Shown: in pieces, positions 37,440 to 45,801 of the stretch
Numbering within the stretch: the first letter of the stretch is position 1
How the letters are laid out: each line of letters starts with the position of its first letter
NCBI GenBank assembly: GCA_900554635.1
Contig: USHY01000001.1
Span: 25,464 to 89,463 of the forward strand
Reading direction: 5' to 3'
DNA: 64,000 nt
Source of the DNA: an uncultured Clostridium sp.
GTDB lineage: Bacteria > Bacillota > Clostridia > TANB77 > CAG-508
Notes under the pieces: model-generated
Database searches by the model: none
Seen by the model: only the letters and a program-made list of their open reading frames with translations
What the model was told of the DNA's origin: nothing
Translations under genes and position numbers: made by a program

Positions 37440-38649
37440 ATAAATTTTTCTCCTTTATCATTTTTATTATCTTTTGTGTCTGTTTTATATTATTTTTATT
37501 ATCTTGCATAAATTTTATAGCCTCAGTTCCTTTTTTTTCTAGTATATCATTATTTAAACTTAAACATTCCTGTAAACTATTTTTCATTCCTTCTACTGTT
37601 TCATCATTTATTAAATATACATAATTATAATATTCCTTTGGCATTCCTTGTAGCTTTGTTGTTAAGACTGGAGTTCCTGAAGCCATATATTCCATTATTT
37701 TTGAGGGAAATGAATACTTTGTATATTCATAATTTGAAAATCTAGGGTTAACTAGTAAAGTCACCTTCTTCTCTAATTCCTTAACCTTTTCATTTGATAT
37801 TGTTCCTAAGTATTTTATTCTATGGTTCTTCTTTGTTTTTTCTTTCACATATTGTTCTAATTTTCCATTACCACAAATTATAAACTCATAATTTCCTTCT
37901 AGTTTTTCAAATGCTTCAATAATGCATTTAATACCATATTCCTCTTTTATCCCTCCTGCATACATTATAGTTTTAGTTTTAAATTTTTCAACTTTATCTT
38001 TAGATTCAAATTTACTAATTAGTCCTTCCATTATTAGATATGGTTTATTATCTTTGTTAATTAATGTATTCATATTTTGTGTCAAAAAAATATATGAAGA
38101 CATATTATGATAACAATATTTCATTTTATTTCTACAAATTCTTTTGATCATTCCCAGTTTTTTTGTATTCTCATTAACATTATACATATAATCATATATG
38201 TCAGCAAAAATTCCTGAAACATTAATATGATTTTTATTTGCAATTTTTATAATCATTGGTAATATAGATACATAACTTGCATCTACAATTATTGCTTTGT
38301 CTCTATCCTTTTTATTTATTTTTATCCATTTTTTTAATTCTTTTTTAATATTTTTTTCTATAGTTAATTGTTTCAATATTGGTATATTAACAAAGCCAAC
38401 CTGATTATATATAATATTATTATTTTTTACAATATTACTTTTCCAGAATTTTTTTTTATTTGTTTTTATTGATATTGGTAATCCTATTAACGATTCAACA
38501 TCTACTTCCTCTTGCTTTTGCGCTGCCAATCCTGTTATAATTAAATTATGAAAATTAATAATTGAATCCCTTTGTTTAATCTTTGCTGTTTTATCTATTA
38601 CTACTTTTTGATTTTTATTACAAGCTGATGATATATATAGTATTTTCAT
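37426..38649 (-). CDS. Glycosyltransferase family 4
   Basis: 407 residues, very Lys/Ile/Asn-rich. N-terminus KILYISSACNKNQKVVIDKTAKIKQRD; donor-binding half with TIMYAGGIKEEYGIKCIIEAFEKL, EFIICGNGKLEQYVKE, LVNPRFSNYEYTKYSFPSKIMEYMASGTPVLTTKL, a common GT4 arrangement in which the E-x7-E is replaced by F-P-S-K-I-M-E. It overlaps the next gene by 4 bp (ATGA type). Adds a sugar to the repeat unit; specificity unknown. Confidence 0.85.
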   Translation of the reverse strand: MKILYISSACNKNQKVVIDKTAKIKQRDSIINFHNLIITGLAAQKQEEVDVESLIGLPISIKTNKKKFWKSNIVKNNNIIYNQVGFVNIPILKQLTIEKNIKKELKKWIKINKKDRDKAIIVDASYVSILPMIIKIANKNHINVSGIFADIYDYMYNVNENTKKLGMIKRICRNKMKYCYHNMSSYIFLTQNMNTLINKDNKPYLIMEGLISKFESKDKVEKFKTKTIMYAGGIKEEYGIKCIIEAFEKLEGNYEFIICGNGKLEQYVKEKTKKNHRIKYLGTISNEKVKELEKKVTLLVNPRFSNYEYTKYSFPSKIMEYMASGTPVLTTKLQGMPKEYYNYVYLINDETVEGMKNSLQECLSLNNDILEKKGTEAIKFMQDNKNNIKQTQKIIKMIKEKNLYEIK

Positions 38650-39839
38650 TCTAACTCCTCATATTTTTTTATATACTCTAAATATTTTACAACTCCGTTA
38701 TATTTTTGGGCTTGCTTAATACACGCCTGACCTTTATATTTTTCTACTTCTTTTAAATAATTTAATACCTCTTCTGGTCTTGGGTTGTTCAAAACTATAC
38801 CACTAGTGCTATTTATACTTTCTGGGCTTCCCCCTGTATTATATGTAATTACAGGTGTTCCACAAGCAAGTGCTTCCAAATTAGTTGTTGGAAAGTTATC
38901 TTCGTATGTAAAATTGATAAAAACTGCTGCATTTGTATAAATGTTAGCTAATTCTTCTATGCTTTCTGTTCTTTTTATTCCAATAACATTTTTTGGTAAA
39001 TTCTTTGTTTGTTTTTCATTAAGTCCTACAAGAACTACAATATAATTATTATCTAGTATTTTAGATAATTTTATAAAATCATCCAATCCTTTTCTTCTTT
39101 CCCATGTTGCAGCTACACCAAGTATTATTTTTTTATCCTTTGGTATATTATTTTTTTCATAAATGTTAATAGTATTTGTTGGTTTAAACTTTTCTAAGTC
39201 TATTCCGTTATTTATAACTGTTACTGAATATTCTTTTAAAAAGGATTGTTCCACAAGATTTTTAATCCATTTTGATGGTGTTATCAGTTCTAAGTTTTTT
39301 ATTCCTGTGAACAATTCTTTTTTATGTTTAAAATTTTTTTCTGAGTTATCTAAGCCTAAACTTGTTGGATAGTCATTTCTTCTTATACAATTTTTACACC
39401 CTGTCTTCCATTGTTCACATTCAGGATATGTAAAATATGAGCAATGGCCTGTAAATGCCCAACAGTCATGTAGTGTCCAAAATATTTTTTTGTTGCAGGT
39501 TTTTAGATATTTAAATAGTATATCTAGATTCAAATAATATCCATGTAGATTGTGTAATTGAATTACATCTGGGTCTATTTTTTTTATTTCTTTTACTAAT
39601 TTTTTTGTTGCTCTTTTGCTACCATATCCATGTTTATCAAATACTCTTGTAAGAAATAAATTCCACAGTACATCAAACTTATTTCCTATTTTAAAGCATT
39701 TATCGTTTGATGGTTTGCCTCTTCCATAGAATGAGTATGCCTCATATCCATGCTCCTCGGCTGCTTTTTGTATTTGCTCCATTATTCTGCCTGTGCTTCC
39801 ATTACATACAACATTTATTTGAACTAGTTTTTTGCTCAA
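38646..39839 (-). CDS. Glycosyltransferase family 4
   Basis: 397 residues. Start TTG 39839 chosen because GGGGGA lies 7 nt upstream; the longer frame to 39854 would begin inside that ribosome site. Seen: VQINVVCNGSTGRIMEQIQKAAEEHGYEAYSFYGRG, VIQLHNLHGYYLNLDILF, FWTLHDCWAFTGHCSYFTYPECEQW with three further Cys (KTGCKNCIRR, perhaps a small zinc knuckle), and LGVAATWERRKGLDDFI and VFINFTYEDNFPTTNLEALACGTPVITYNTGG. This is the common GT4 subgroup found beside capE/F/G clusters. Position suggests it acts right after the FucNAc transferase. Confidence 0.9.
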   Translation of the reverse strand: MSKKLVQINVVCNGSTGRIMEQIQKAAEEHGYEAYSFYGRGKPSNDKCFKIGNKFDVLWNLFLTRVFDKHGYGSKRATKKLVKEIKKIDPDVIQLHNLHGYYLNLDILFKYLKTCNKKIFWTLHDCWAFTGHCSYFTYPECEQWKTGCKNCIRRNDYPTSLGLDNSEKNFKHKKELFTGIKNLELITPSKWIKNLVEQSFLKEYSVTVINNGIDLEKFKPTNTINIYEKNNIPKDKKIILGVAATWERRKGLDDFIKLSKILDNNYIVVLVGLNEKQTKNLPKNVIGIKRTESIEELANIYTNAAVFINFTYEDNFPTTNLEALACGTPVITYNTGGSPESINSTSGIVLNNPRPEEVLNYLKEVEKYKGQACIKQAQKYNGVVKYLEYIKKYEELE

Positions 39840-39841
39840 AT

Positions 39842-40966
39842 TTATTTCCCCCAAACTGTTCTATTTACAATATCAGTATAACTTTGTATTAATTTTACAA
39901 CTTTCACTGATACATTTGTATCTGCATAATCTTCTGCCATAACTACTTCTTCATTATTTGCTCTCATTTCTACTGCAAGTTCCATTGCTTGTTCAACTGT
40001 TTTGTCTGTTATTCCACCTATTACTACTGAACCTTTGTCTAAGACTTCTGGTCTTTCTGTTGATGTTCTGATTAGAACTCCTGCAAATCCTAGCATTGCA
40101 CTTTCTTCTGATAGTGTTCCACTATCTGATAATACACAGTAGCTGTTCATTTGTAGTTTGTTGTAATCTCTAAATCCAAATGGTTTTAGATTTTGTACTA
40201 GTGGATGGAATTTGAAATTTCTTTTGTCTATGAATTTTTGGCTTCTTGGATGTGTTGAGTAAATTACTGGCATTTGATATTTTTCTGCTATATCATTTAT
40301 TGCATTCATTAGAGACATAAAGTGTTCTTCGTTGTCTATATTTTCTTCTCTATGTGCAGACAATATTATATACTTATTCTTTTCTAAATGCAACCTTTCT
40401 AGTACATCACTTTTTTCTATTTCTTCCATATGGTCTCTTAAAACTTCTCGCATTGGTGAGCCTGTTACAAATATTGTTTTTCCATCTATTCCTTCTGATA
40501 ATAGGTATCTTCTTGAATGTTCTGTGTAAGGTAAATTAATATCTGAAATATGATCAACTATTTTTCTGTTTATCATTTCTGATACATTCCAATCCCAACA
40601 TCTATTTCCTGCTTCCATGTGAAAAATTGGTATTTTTAATCTTTTAGCTGAAATTGCTGATAATGCTGAGTTTGTGTCTCCTAAAAGTAATACTGCATCT
40701 GGTTTTTCTTCTAACATTATTTCATAAGATTTTGCAATTATATTTCCCATTGTTTCGCCTAAATCTTTTCCTGCTGAATCTAAATAATAATCTGGTGCTC
40801 TTAAACCTAAATCTTCAAAGAAAACTTGGTTTAGTGTATAATCCCAGTTTTGCCCAGTATGTACTAGCACGTGATTAAAATATTTATCAGCACATTTTAT
40901 AACTGCTGAAAGTCTTATTATTTCTGGTCGTGTTCCTATTATTGTCATCAATTTTAATTTTTCCAT
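39842..40966 (-). CDS. capG: UDP-FucNAc-forming 2-epimerase (CapG/FnlC)
   Basis: Last enzyme of UDP-N-acetyl-L-fucosamine synthesis, a WecB-fold C2 epimerase. 374 residues from ATG 40966 (GGAGG upstream; a longer in-frame start would overlap capF). Seen: KLMTIIGTRPEIIRLSAVIK, LVHTGQNWDYTLNQVFFEDL, VLLLGDTNSALSAISAKRL, HMEAGNRCWDWNVSEMINR, LSAHREENIDNEEH and CVLSDSGTLSEESAMLGF. The HTGQNWD form distinguishes this subgroup from WecB at 18.1 kb. It lies 1 bp after capF, giving the order capE-capF-capG in transcription. Confidence 0.92.
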   Translation of the reverse strand: MEKLKLMTIIGTRPEIIRLSAVIKCADKYFNHVLVHTGQNWDYTLNQVFFEDLGLRAPDYYLDSAGKDLGETMGNIIAKSYEIMLEEKPDAVLLLGDTNSALSAISAKRLKIPIFHMEAGNRCWDWNVSEMINRKIVDHISDINLPYTEHSRRYLLSEGIDGKTIFVTGSPMREVLRDHMEEIEKSDVLERLHLEKNKYIILSAHREENIDNEEHFMSLMNAINDIAEKYQMPVIYSTHPRSQKFIDKRNFKFHPLVQNLKPFGFRDYNKLQMNSYCVLSDSGTLSEESAMLGFAGVLIRTSTERPEVLDKGSVVIGGITDKTVEQAMELAVEMRANNEEVVMAEDYADTNVSVKVVKLIQSYTDIVNRTVWGK

Positions 40967-40967
40967 T

Positions 40968-42077
40968 TTATACCTCCAAAAAATATGTATCTGGTTTTTC
41001 TGGGTCAAATACTTCATTTGCCCACATTATTGTTACTAAATCAGTATCTCCAGTGTTTTCTATGTTATGTGTATATCCAACTGGAATATCCACAACTTCA
41101 ATCTTTTCTCCACTTACATGGTATTCTATTACTCTATCTGAATCCACTTTTCTAAATCTAATAACACCTTTTCCACTTACTACAATAAATTTTTCGTTTT
41201 TTGTATTATGCCAATGGTTTCCTTTTACAATTCCTGGTTTTGATATATTTACTGAAATCTGGCCTCTCTCTAGTGTCTTTAGCATTTCTGTAAATGAACC
41301 CCTATCATCTATATTGTTTTTTAAAGAATAGCTAAATTCATTTTCTGGTAAGTAACTTAAATATGTACTATATAGTTTTTTTGAAAACTCATCTTTTACA
41401 TCTGGTAACTGTAAATTTTCTCTTGATTCCTTAAATGAGTTTAAAAGTTCAACTATTTTTCCTAATTTAATAGTGTACACTGGTTCAACTTGGCAATAGT
41501 TATTGTTTTTGTTTTCTTTTCCTTCTAAAGCATTTACTAACTCATTTACTACATCATCTATATAAATTAAATTCATTATAACTTCTGGGTCATTTACAGT
41601 GATACTTAAGTTTCTTGCTATATTATGGCAAAATGTTGCTATTGCACTATTATAGTTTGGTCTGCACCATTTACCAAATACATTTTGAAATCTATATACC
41701 AATACTTTTACATTATTTCTTTTACCATACTCAAAAATCAAATCTTCCCCAGCCTTTTTGCTTTTTCCATAAGGATTATCTAAGGCTGCTTGGATTGAAG
41801 ATGAAATCATAATTGGGCATTTGTTATTGTTTAATTCTAGTAAATCCAATAATTTTAATGTGAACCCAAAGTTTCCTTTCATAAATTCTTCTTCATTTTC
41901 TGGTCTATTTACACCAGCTAGATGGAATACAAATTCGCATTTTTTTGTATATTCCTCTAATTCTTCTTGAGTTGTATCTATGTCGCATTCATAAATTTCG
42001 ATATAGTCTTTATGTTTTAGTTCTTGAATTAGGTTTTTACCTATAAAACCTTTTGCTCCTGTTACTAATACTTTCAT
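40968..42077 (-). CDS. capF: CapF/FnlB bifunctional epimerase-reductase
   Basis: Second enzyme of UDP-L-FucNAc synthesis: C3 epimerisation by a C-terminal cupin and C4 reduction by an N-terminal Rossmann domain. 369 residues. Seen: KVLVTGAKGFIGKNLIQEL (NADP site), FVFHLAGVNRPENEEEF, SSSIQAALDNPYGKSKKAGEDL (Tyr-x3-Lys), YIDDVVNEL; then from about residue 245 the cupin: DRGSFTEMLKT, GNHWHNTKNEKFIVVSGKG with metal His residues, and VDIPVGYTHNIENTG. Both domains look complete. Flanked by capE (9 bp) and capG (1 bp). Confidence 0.95.
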   Translation of the reverse strand: MKVLVTGAKGFIGKNLIQELKHKDYIEIYECDIDTTQEELEEYTKKCEFVFHLAGVNRPENEEEFMKGNFGFTLKLLDLLELNNNKCPIMISSSIQAALDNPYGKSKKAGEDLIFEYGKRNNVKVLVYRFQNVFGKWCRPNYNSAIATFCHNIARNLSITVNDPEVIMNLIYIDDVVNELVNALEGKENKNNNYCQVEPVYTIKLGKIVELLNSFKESRENLQLPDVKDEFSKKLYSTYLSYLPENEFSYSLKNNIDDRGSFTEMLKTLERGQISVNISKPGIVKGNHWHNTKNEKFIVVSGKGVIRFRKVDSDRVIEYHVSGEKIEVVDIPVGYTHNIENTGDTDLVTIMWANEVFDPEKPDTYFLEV

Positions 42078-42086
42078 ACCTTCTCC

Positions 42087-43109
42087 TTATTTTTTCCAGC
42101 TTTTTAATTCCTCTTGAATATAATCTAACTGTAATAATTTTGCTTTTACTTGGTCAATATTTAAAAGTTCTGTATTATTTGAATTAAATTCTGATAATTT
42201 TGTTCTTTCTTGATTTCCATCTACAAAGTATTTATCATAATTTAAGTCTCTTTTATCACATGGAACTCTATAGAAATTTCCCATATCTATTGCATGAACA
42301 CATTCTTCGTTTGTTAAAAGTGTTTCATACATTTTCTCTCCATGTCTAATTCCTATTACTCTTGTTTCTTCATCTTGTGCACCAAATAGTTCTTTTACAG
42401 CTTGTGCTAGAACTTCAATTGTACATGCTGGTGCTTTTTGTACCATTATGTCTCCTGCTTCAGCATTTTTGAAAGCAAATACAACTAGTTCAACTGCTTC
42501 TTCTAGGCTCATTATAAATCTTGTCATTTTTGGTTCTGTTACTGTTAGTGGTTTTCCAGCTTTAATTTGTTCAATAAATAGTGGAATTACGGAGCCTCTT
42601 GAACACATTACATTTCCATATCTTGTTGCACATATTGTTGTTTTATTTGGGTCTACTGTTCTTGATTTTGCAACAATAACCTTCTCCATCATAGCTTTTG
42701 ATGTTCCCATTGCGTTTACTGGGTATGCAGCTTTGTCTGTTGATAAACAAATTACTTTTTTAACTCCTTCATCAATTGCTGCTGTTAATACATTGTCTGT
42801 TCCAAGTACATTTGTTTTAACAGCCTCTAGTGGGAAAAATTCACAGCTTGGAACTTGTTTTAATGCTGCCGCATGGAAAATATAATCAACACCATGCATT
42901 GCATTTTTAACACTTGCTAAATCTCTTACATCTCCTATATAAAATTTAATCTTATCATTATGATACTCTTTTCTCATATCATCTTGTTTTTTTTCATCAC
43001 GAGAAAAAATTCTTATTTCTCCTATATCAGTATCTAAAAATCTGTTAAGTACAGCATGTCCAAATGAACCAGTACCTCCTGTAATCATTAAAGTTTTTCC
43101 TTTAAACAT
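42087..43109 (-). CDS. capE: CapE/FnlA UDP-GlcNAc 4,6-dehydratase/5-epimerase
   Basis: First enzyme of UDP-L-FucNAc synthesis. 340 residues from ATG 43109 (AAAGGGG upstream). Seen: FKGKTLMITGGTGSFGHAVL (NADP site), IFSRDEKKQDDMRKEY, DYIFHAAALKQVPSCEFFPLEA, CLSTDKAAYPVNAMGTSK with the Met-x3-Lys used in place of Tyr-x3-Lys, and YGNVMCSRGSVIPLF. It is the soluble relative of the membrane-bound dehydratase at 45.8-47.8 kb. It overlaps the WbuB-like transferase gene by 8 bp, linking synthesis of the sugar to its use. Confidence 0.95.
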   Translation of the reverse strand: MFKGKTLMITGGTGSFGHAVLNRFLDTDIGEIRIFSRDEKKQDDMRKEYHNDKIKFYIGDVRDLASVKNAMHGVDYIFHAAALKQVPSCEFFPLEAVKTNVLGTDNVLTAAIDEGVKKVICLSTDKAAYPVNAMGTSKAMMEKVIVAKSRTVDPNKTTICATRYGNVMCSRGSVIPLFIEQIKAGKPLTVTEPKMTRFIMSLEEAVELVVFAFKNAEAGDIMVQKAPACTIEVLAQAVKELFGAQDEETRVIGIRHGEKMYETLLTNEECVHAIDMGNFYRVPCDKRDLNYDKYFVDGNQERTKLSEFNSNNTELLNIDQVKAKLLQLDYIQEELKSWKK

Positions 43110-44325
43110 TGTTATTACCCCTTTCAAATATAACTTTATCCATTTTTTCTAGCAATAGCTCTTTTTCATAATTGTTCCTGAAAAAGTTTACAGCATTTTT
43201 TTTCATTTTGTGGAAATCTTGTTTGTCCATTCTTAAAATTTGTTCTATTGTTTCAGTAATTTGTTTGCTATCATGCTTTACACAAAAACCTGCTTTTGAA
43301 TCTTTTATAACCCTTTTAGCCTCTCCATCAACACATCCTAAAATTGGTATACCACATGCTAGGTATGATTGAAGTTTGGCTGGTAATATTTGATTAGATA
43401 TTTCATCATCTTTTAATGATAAAAATGCCATGTCACAAGCTGAATAATACTTTGGAATTTCTATTGCTGGTTTTTTATCTATAAAATGAATAATATCTTG
43501 AACGTTTTCTTTTTTTACTTCTTGAATAAGTAAATTCTTTGCTCTTCCATCGCCTATTAAATAAAATTCTACTTTGTCCTTTTTTTGTTTTATTTGCTTT
43601 GCTACCGTTACCAATATATCCAAGCCCTGTGCTTGCCCAATATTGCCTGCAAAGACAATTTTAAAGTTGTCATTCTCTGGTATTTCAGATATATTGATAT
43701 ATTCTTTTGGAATTGGTTTGTAAAAAGTTTCTGCATATTGTGGCCAAAATATCAATTTACTAGATGGCTGCCCTCTTTTTTCTATTGATTTAATAAAACT
43801 TTCTGATGATGTAAAAATTCTATCACATTGCTTATATATCTTGTCTACCATTTTGCCTACAAAATTTAATATCGTTTTATTCTTAATTCCAGTCGCAAGT
43901 TCTATGCTTTCTGGCCAAAGATCCATTACATATAAGTTGCATTCAATCTTTTTTCTTTTTGCATACCATATTCCTACATAGCTTTGAGTCATTGGTGATA
44001 CTTCATAAATAAATACTTTATCGAATTTCTTGCGTGTGAATTTGGCGAAGAAAAATCCTGAAATCACAAAAGATATGTAATTTAGAACTAATCTTATTGC
44101 ATTTTTCCCTCTAGAGATAATTGGTAACCTAATAATATTTACTCCATCTTTCTGTTCTTTTCTGTTTTTAAACCAGCTATATCCTTTATAGAACTTTCCT
44201 TGTGGATAATTTGGTATTCCTGTTACAACTGTAACATTGTGACCTCTTTTTACCCATTCTTTACATATATCATTTATTCTAAACTGTTCTGGATAATAGT
44301 ATTGCGATATAACTAAAAGATTCAT
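43102..44325 (-). CDS. WbuB-like L-FucNAc glycosyltransferase (GT4)
   Basis: 407 residues. LLVISQYYYPEQFRINDICKEWVKRGHNVTVVTGIPNYPQGKFYKGYSWF is the characteristic WbuB opening; then YEVSPMTQSYVGIWYAKRKKI, LYVMDLWPESIELATG, FAGNIGQAQGLDILV, FLSLKDDEISNQILPAKLQSYLACGIPILG. WbuB transfers FucNAc from UDP-L-FucNAc. Its gene overlaps capE by 8 bp, which supports that donor. It overlaps the following reading frame of the epimerase gene by one base at 44325. Soluble or peripheral at the inner membrane face. Confidence 0.88.
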   Translation of the reverse strand: MNLLVISQYYYPEQFRINDICKEWVKRGHNVTVVTGIPNYPQGKFYKGYSWFKNRKEQKDGVNIIRLPIISRGKNAIRLVLNYISFVISGFFFAKFTRKKFDKVFIYEVSPMTQSYVGIWYAKRKKIECNLYVMDLWPESIELATGIKNKTILNFVGKMVDKIYKQCDRIFTSSESFIKSIEKRGQPSSKLIFWPQYAETFYKPIPKEYINISEIPENDNFKIVFAGNIGQAQGLDILVTVAKQIKQKKDKVEFYLIGDGRAKNLLIQEVKKENVQDIIHFIDKKPAIEIPKYYSACDMAFLSLKDDEISNQILPAKLQSYLACGIPILGCVDGEAKRVIKDSKAGFCVKHDSKQITETIEQILRMDKQDFHKMKKNAVNFFRNNYEKELLLEKMDKVIFERGNNNV

Positions 44326-45176
44326 TATATACTTCTCCTTATGCTTTCATCATTTTCTACTACTATATAATCAAATTCCGGCATTAAATTTTGATTATAT
44401 GTTTTATTTCCAAAAACTTTATTTATATAATTAACTTTTTTAGATAATAATTTGATTATCCAATTAAAAGCTTTTGTAAAATGAATTTTCTTTTTCTGTG
44501 TTTCAGCAAGTATTTCTATTATGTGCTTGGTAGATAAATATTCTCTGTTTTGTGGATAAAAAACCCCAGAACATTGCAGTTCAATTATTTTGCTAAAGAA
44601 TTCGCATAAATTATCTATGTATATCATACTTCGCTCATTTTTGATATCTGGGAAAATTGGACTAATTTTAGCTATTTTTTTTAATTTTGGAAAATTTCCC
44701 TTGCATCCTGGTCCATATACCATTGGAGTTCTTATAATTACTGTTTTAAATTCACTATCATTTAATTTTTGTATACCTAAGTCTGCTTCTAGCTTGCTTC
44801 TTCCATAGCAATCAATTGGGTTTGCCTTTGTTGCTTCTGTTATATTCTTTTCTTCTCCTATTTTTCCATCTTTTCCATAAATAATCATACTGCTCATGAA
44901 AATAAACTGCTTTACTCCTTCTTTTTTAGCTTTTTCAGCAGTTTGAATTGCTAAATCCCTATTAACTTTTAAATATAGTTCTTCCATTTTAGGGTCTGCA
45001 GATACATGTGCAATTCCAGCAACGTGTATAATAGAATCGTATTTTGAAAAATCAAATTTTTTCCAATTTTCATTTTGCATTTCTAGTTCATCTACAATAT
45101 GTCCTTTTCTTTCCAGCCACTTTTTTGCATTTTTTCCTATAAAGCTTCCCTTTCCTGTTATTAAAATCTTTTTCAT
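44325..45176 (-). CDS. NAD-dependent epimerase/dehydratase (WbpV/FnlD-like)
   Basis: 283 residues, extended short-chain dehydrogenase: KILITGKGSFIGKNAKKWLE, SIIHVAGIAHVSADPKMEELY, FMSSMIIYGKDG, NPIDCYGRSKLEADLGIQKL (Tyr-x3-Lys), IIRTPMVYGPGCKGNF, IYIDNLCEFFSKIIE. Relatives commonly lie between a WbuB-type transferase and a WcaJ-type transferase in FucNAc/QuiNAc clusters, where they reduce a 4-keto sugar. Here its likely substrate is the 4-keto product of the CapD-type dehydratase two genes upstream. Start ATG 45176 shares its A with the stop of the sugar-transferase gene (TAATG). Confidence 0.85.
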   Translation of the reverse strand: MKKILITGKGSFIGKNAKKWLERKGHIVDELEMQNENWKKFDFSKYDSIIHVAGIAHVSADPKMEELYLKVNRDLAIQTAEKAKKEGVKQFIFMSSMIIYGKDGKIGEEKNITEATKANPIDCYGRSKLEADLGIQKLNDSEFKTVIIRTPMVYGPGCKGNFPKLKKIAKISPIFPDIKNERSMIYIDNLCEFFSKIIELQCSGVFYPQNREYLSTKHIIEILAETQKKKIHFTKAFNWIIKLLSKKVNYINKVFGNKTYNQNLMPEFDYIVVENDESIRRSI

Positions 45177-45788
45177 TATTTATTTTTTTCCTCTTTCTTT
45201 CCTTCAACTACGCCATCATGCTTAAAAACCTTTATAATTGTTTCAAAAAATATTTTTAAGTCACACAAGAATGACATTTTCTCTACATATTCACCATCTA
45301 GCTTTGCTTTTACTGGTATTTCTAGTTCATCTCTTCCGGTTTACTTGTGCCCAACCTGTAAGGCCTGGCCTTATGCTGTTTGCATTGTATTTGTCTCTTT
45401 CTGCTATTAAGTCATCTTGATTCCACAAAGCCGGTCTTGGGCCTATTATGCTCATTTCTCCTTTTAGTATGTTTATTATTTGTGGCAATTCATCAATGCT
45501 AGTTTTTCTCATAATTTTTCCAAATTTTGTTATATAGCTTTCTGCATTATTTAATAAATGTGTTGGTGTATCTTTGGGGGTATCTGTTCTCATTGTTCTA
45601 AATTTGTATATTTTAAAGTGCTTTTTGTTTTTTCCTATTCTTTCTTGTTTGAAGAAAATTGGTCCTTTGCTTTCTAGTTTTATGATTATAGCAAAAATCA
45701 AGAAAAAAGGAAAAAGTATTATTAAGGCTATAGCACTTAGGATAAAATCAATTATTTGTTTAATGACTATATATATTTTCTTTCTCAT
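45176..45788 (-). CDS. Undecaprenyl-phosphate sugar-phosphate transferase (WcaJ/PglC-like), +1 frameshift at CGG
   Basis: Starts the lipid-linked repeat unit by moving sugar-1-phosphate onto undecaprenyl phosphate. Read straight, the frame (45327-45788) ends GWAQVNRKR; skipping the C of CGG at 45338-45336 gives GWAQVNGRDELEIPVKAKLD and continues to TAA 45176, total about 203 residues, the usual size. The motif GWAQVNGR is strongly conserved in this family. Also seen: reentrant membrane helix (IIDFILSAIALIILFPFFLIFAIIIK), SKGPIFFKQERIGKNKKHFKIYKFRTM, and the catalytic region MRKTSIDELPQIINILKGEMSIIGPRP. The restored end meets the next start by one base (TAATG), the layout expected of a working operon. 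Confidence 0.85.
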
Positions 45789-45801
45789 TACTTTTTCCCT
45801 T

